Source: an uncultured Parafilimonas sp. (GTDB taxonomy: Bacteria > Bacteroidota > Bacteroidia > Chitinophagales > Chitinophagaceae). Taken from it: a stretch of DNA of 64,000 nt. A model generated the notes under the pieces. It saw nothing but the letters and a program-made list of their open reading frames with translations. It searched no databases and was not told the origin of the DNA. The stretch spans positions 18,549-82,548 of the forward strand of contig CAIRZB010000004.1 in NCBI GenBank assembly GCA_903882935.1. Reading direction: 5' to 3'. The position numbers and the translations under genes are program-made. Shown here piece after piece: positions 63,918 to 64,000 of this stretch; the stretch's first letter is position 1, and every line of letters starts with the position of its first letter.

Positions 63918-64000
63918 ATGGATATGTTGGATAAATTCAAAGGCGTGAATTCTATAAATTTTCATAAGCGGTTTACGGATGACGATTCTTGCTTGGAATA
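63918..64000 (+). CDS. IS1595-type transposase, N-terminal fragment (window edge)
   Basis: Only 27 codons are inside the window: MDMLDKFKGVNSINFHKRF, then DDDSCLEY. The pattern of a short leader, F-x2-RF-x4-5-C-x2-YL resembles the start of IS1595 (ISXO2-like) transposases, where a zinc-ribbon follows. The left terminal repeat should lie between about 63815 and 63905, but I cannot identify it without the right end. Confidence 0.55.
   Translation, partial: MDMLDKFKGVNSINFHKRFTDDDSCLE

Overview
The window looks like a chromosomal segment of a Bacteroidota bacterium, most likely close to Chitinophagaceae. Supporting signs are type IX secretion (T9SS) C-terminal domains, carboxypeptidase-like regulatory (CarboxypepD_reg) and SusC-plug-like modules, BlaI/M56 pairs, moderate-to-low GC, and promoters of the TTG-N19-TAnnTTTG type instead of E. 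coli-like -35/-10 boxes. The family-level placement is an inference.

Layout. 0-5.3 kb: the end of a FIST sensor gene with a hybrid histidine kinase, a DUF72 gene, and two sugar-activation genes (manC, kdsD). 5.5-11.3 kb: recQ, an orphan ExbD-like gene, a tiny T9SS-tail-like protein, a chromate transporter, nadD and feoA. 11.3-19.1 kb: ybeY, a CAP protein, mnmG, a CarboxypepD_reg protein, nadA and a PpiD-like chaperone. This stretch carries two parS-like sites and a 570-bp intergenic DnaA-box cluster with an AT-rich block, a good oriC candidate. 19.5-23.8 kb: serC-DUF1015-TPR and DUF502. 24.0-30.9 kb: a TetR-controlled RND efflux operon. 31.1-31.7 kb: a tRNA(CAU) with two broken tRNA copies around a GIY-YIG nuclease gene. 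32-38.6 kb: stress and peptide genes (YciI, OsmC-ferredoxin fusion, Dps, OmpA, M19 dipeptidase, GntP permease, tadA). 38.9-43.3 kb: recO, a start-less four-helix-bundle gene embedded in AGTC-rich repeats, a half-length carB, and a MarR-GNAT fusion. 43.6-52.8 kb: glpK, a vWA/CarboxypepD_reg protein, a T9SS-tailed membrane protein, pyrH, msrB, adk, a VOC gene and ftsE. 53-56.1 kb: an amidase, then BlaI plus a BlaR1-like M56 protease with three plug-like repeats behind a three-operator promoter. 56.3-64 kb: a DUF433 remnant, an arginine deiminase/CtlX pair, M28 and S9 peptidases, Uma2, and the first codons of an IS1595-type transposase.

Most genes are housekeeping or envelope functions. The accessory signals are small: repeat islands, start-damaged genes, a tRNA-nested nuclease and an IS end. 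I found no CRISPR array, prophage, rRNA operon or clear multi-gene defence system. The strongest candidates for follow-up are the origin/centromere region at 11.7-16.9 kb, the tRNA/GIY-YIG mosaic, the split carB beside the repeat island, and the M56 protease with tandem plug-like repeats.
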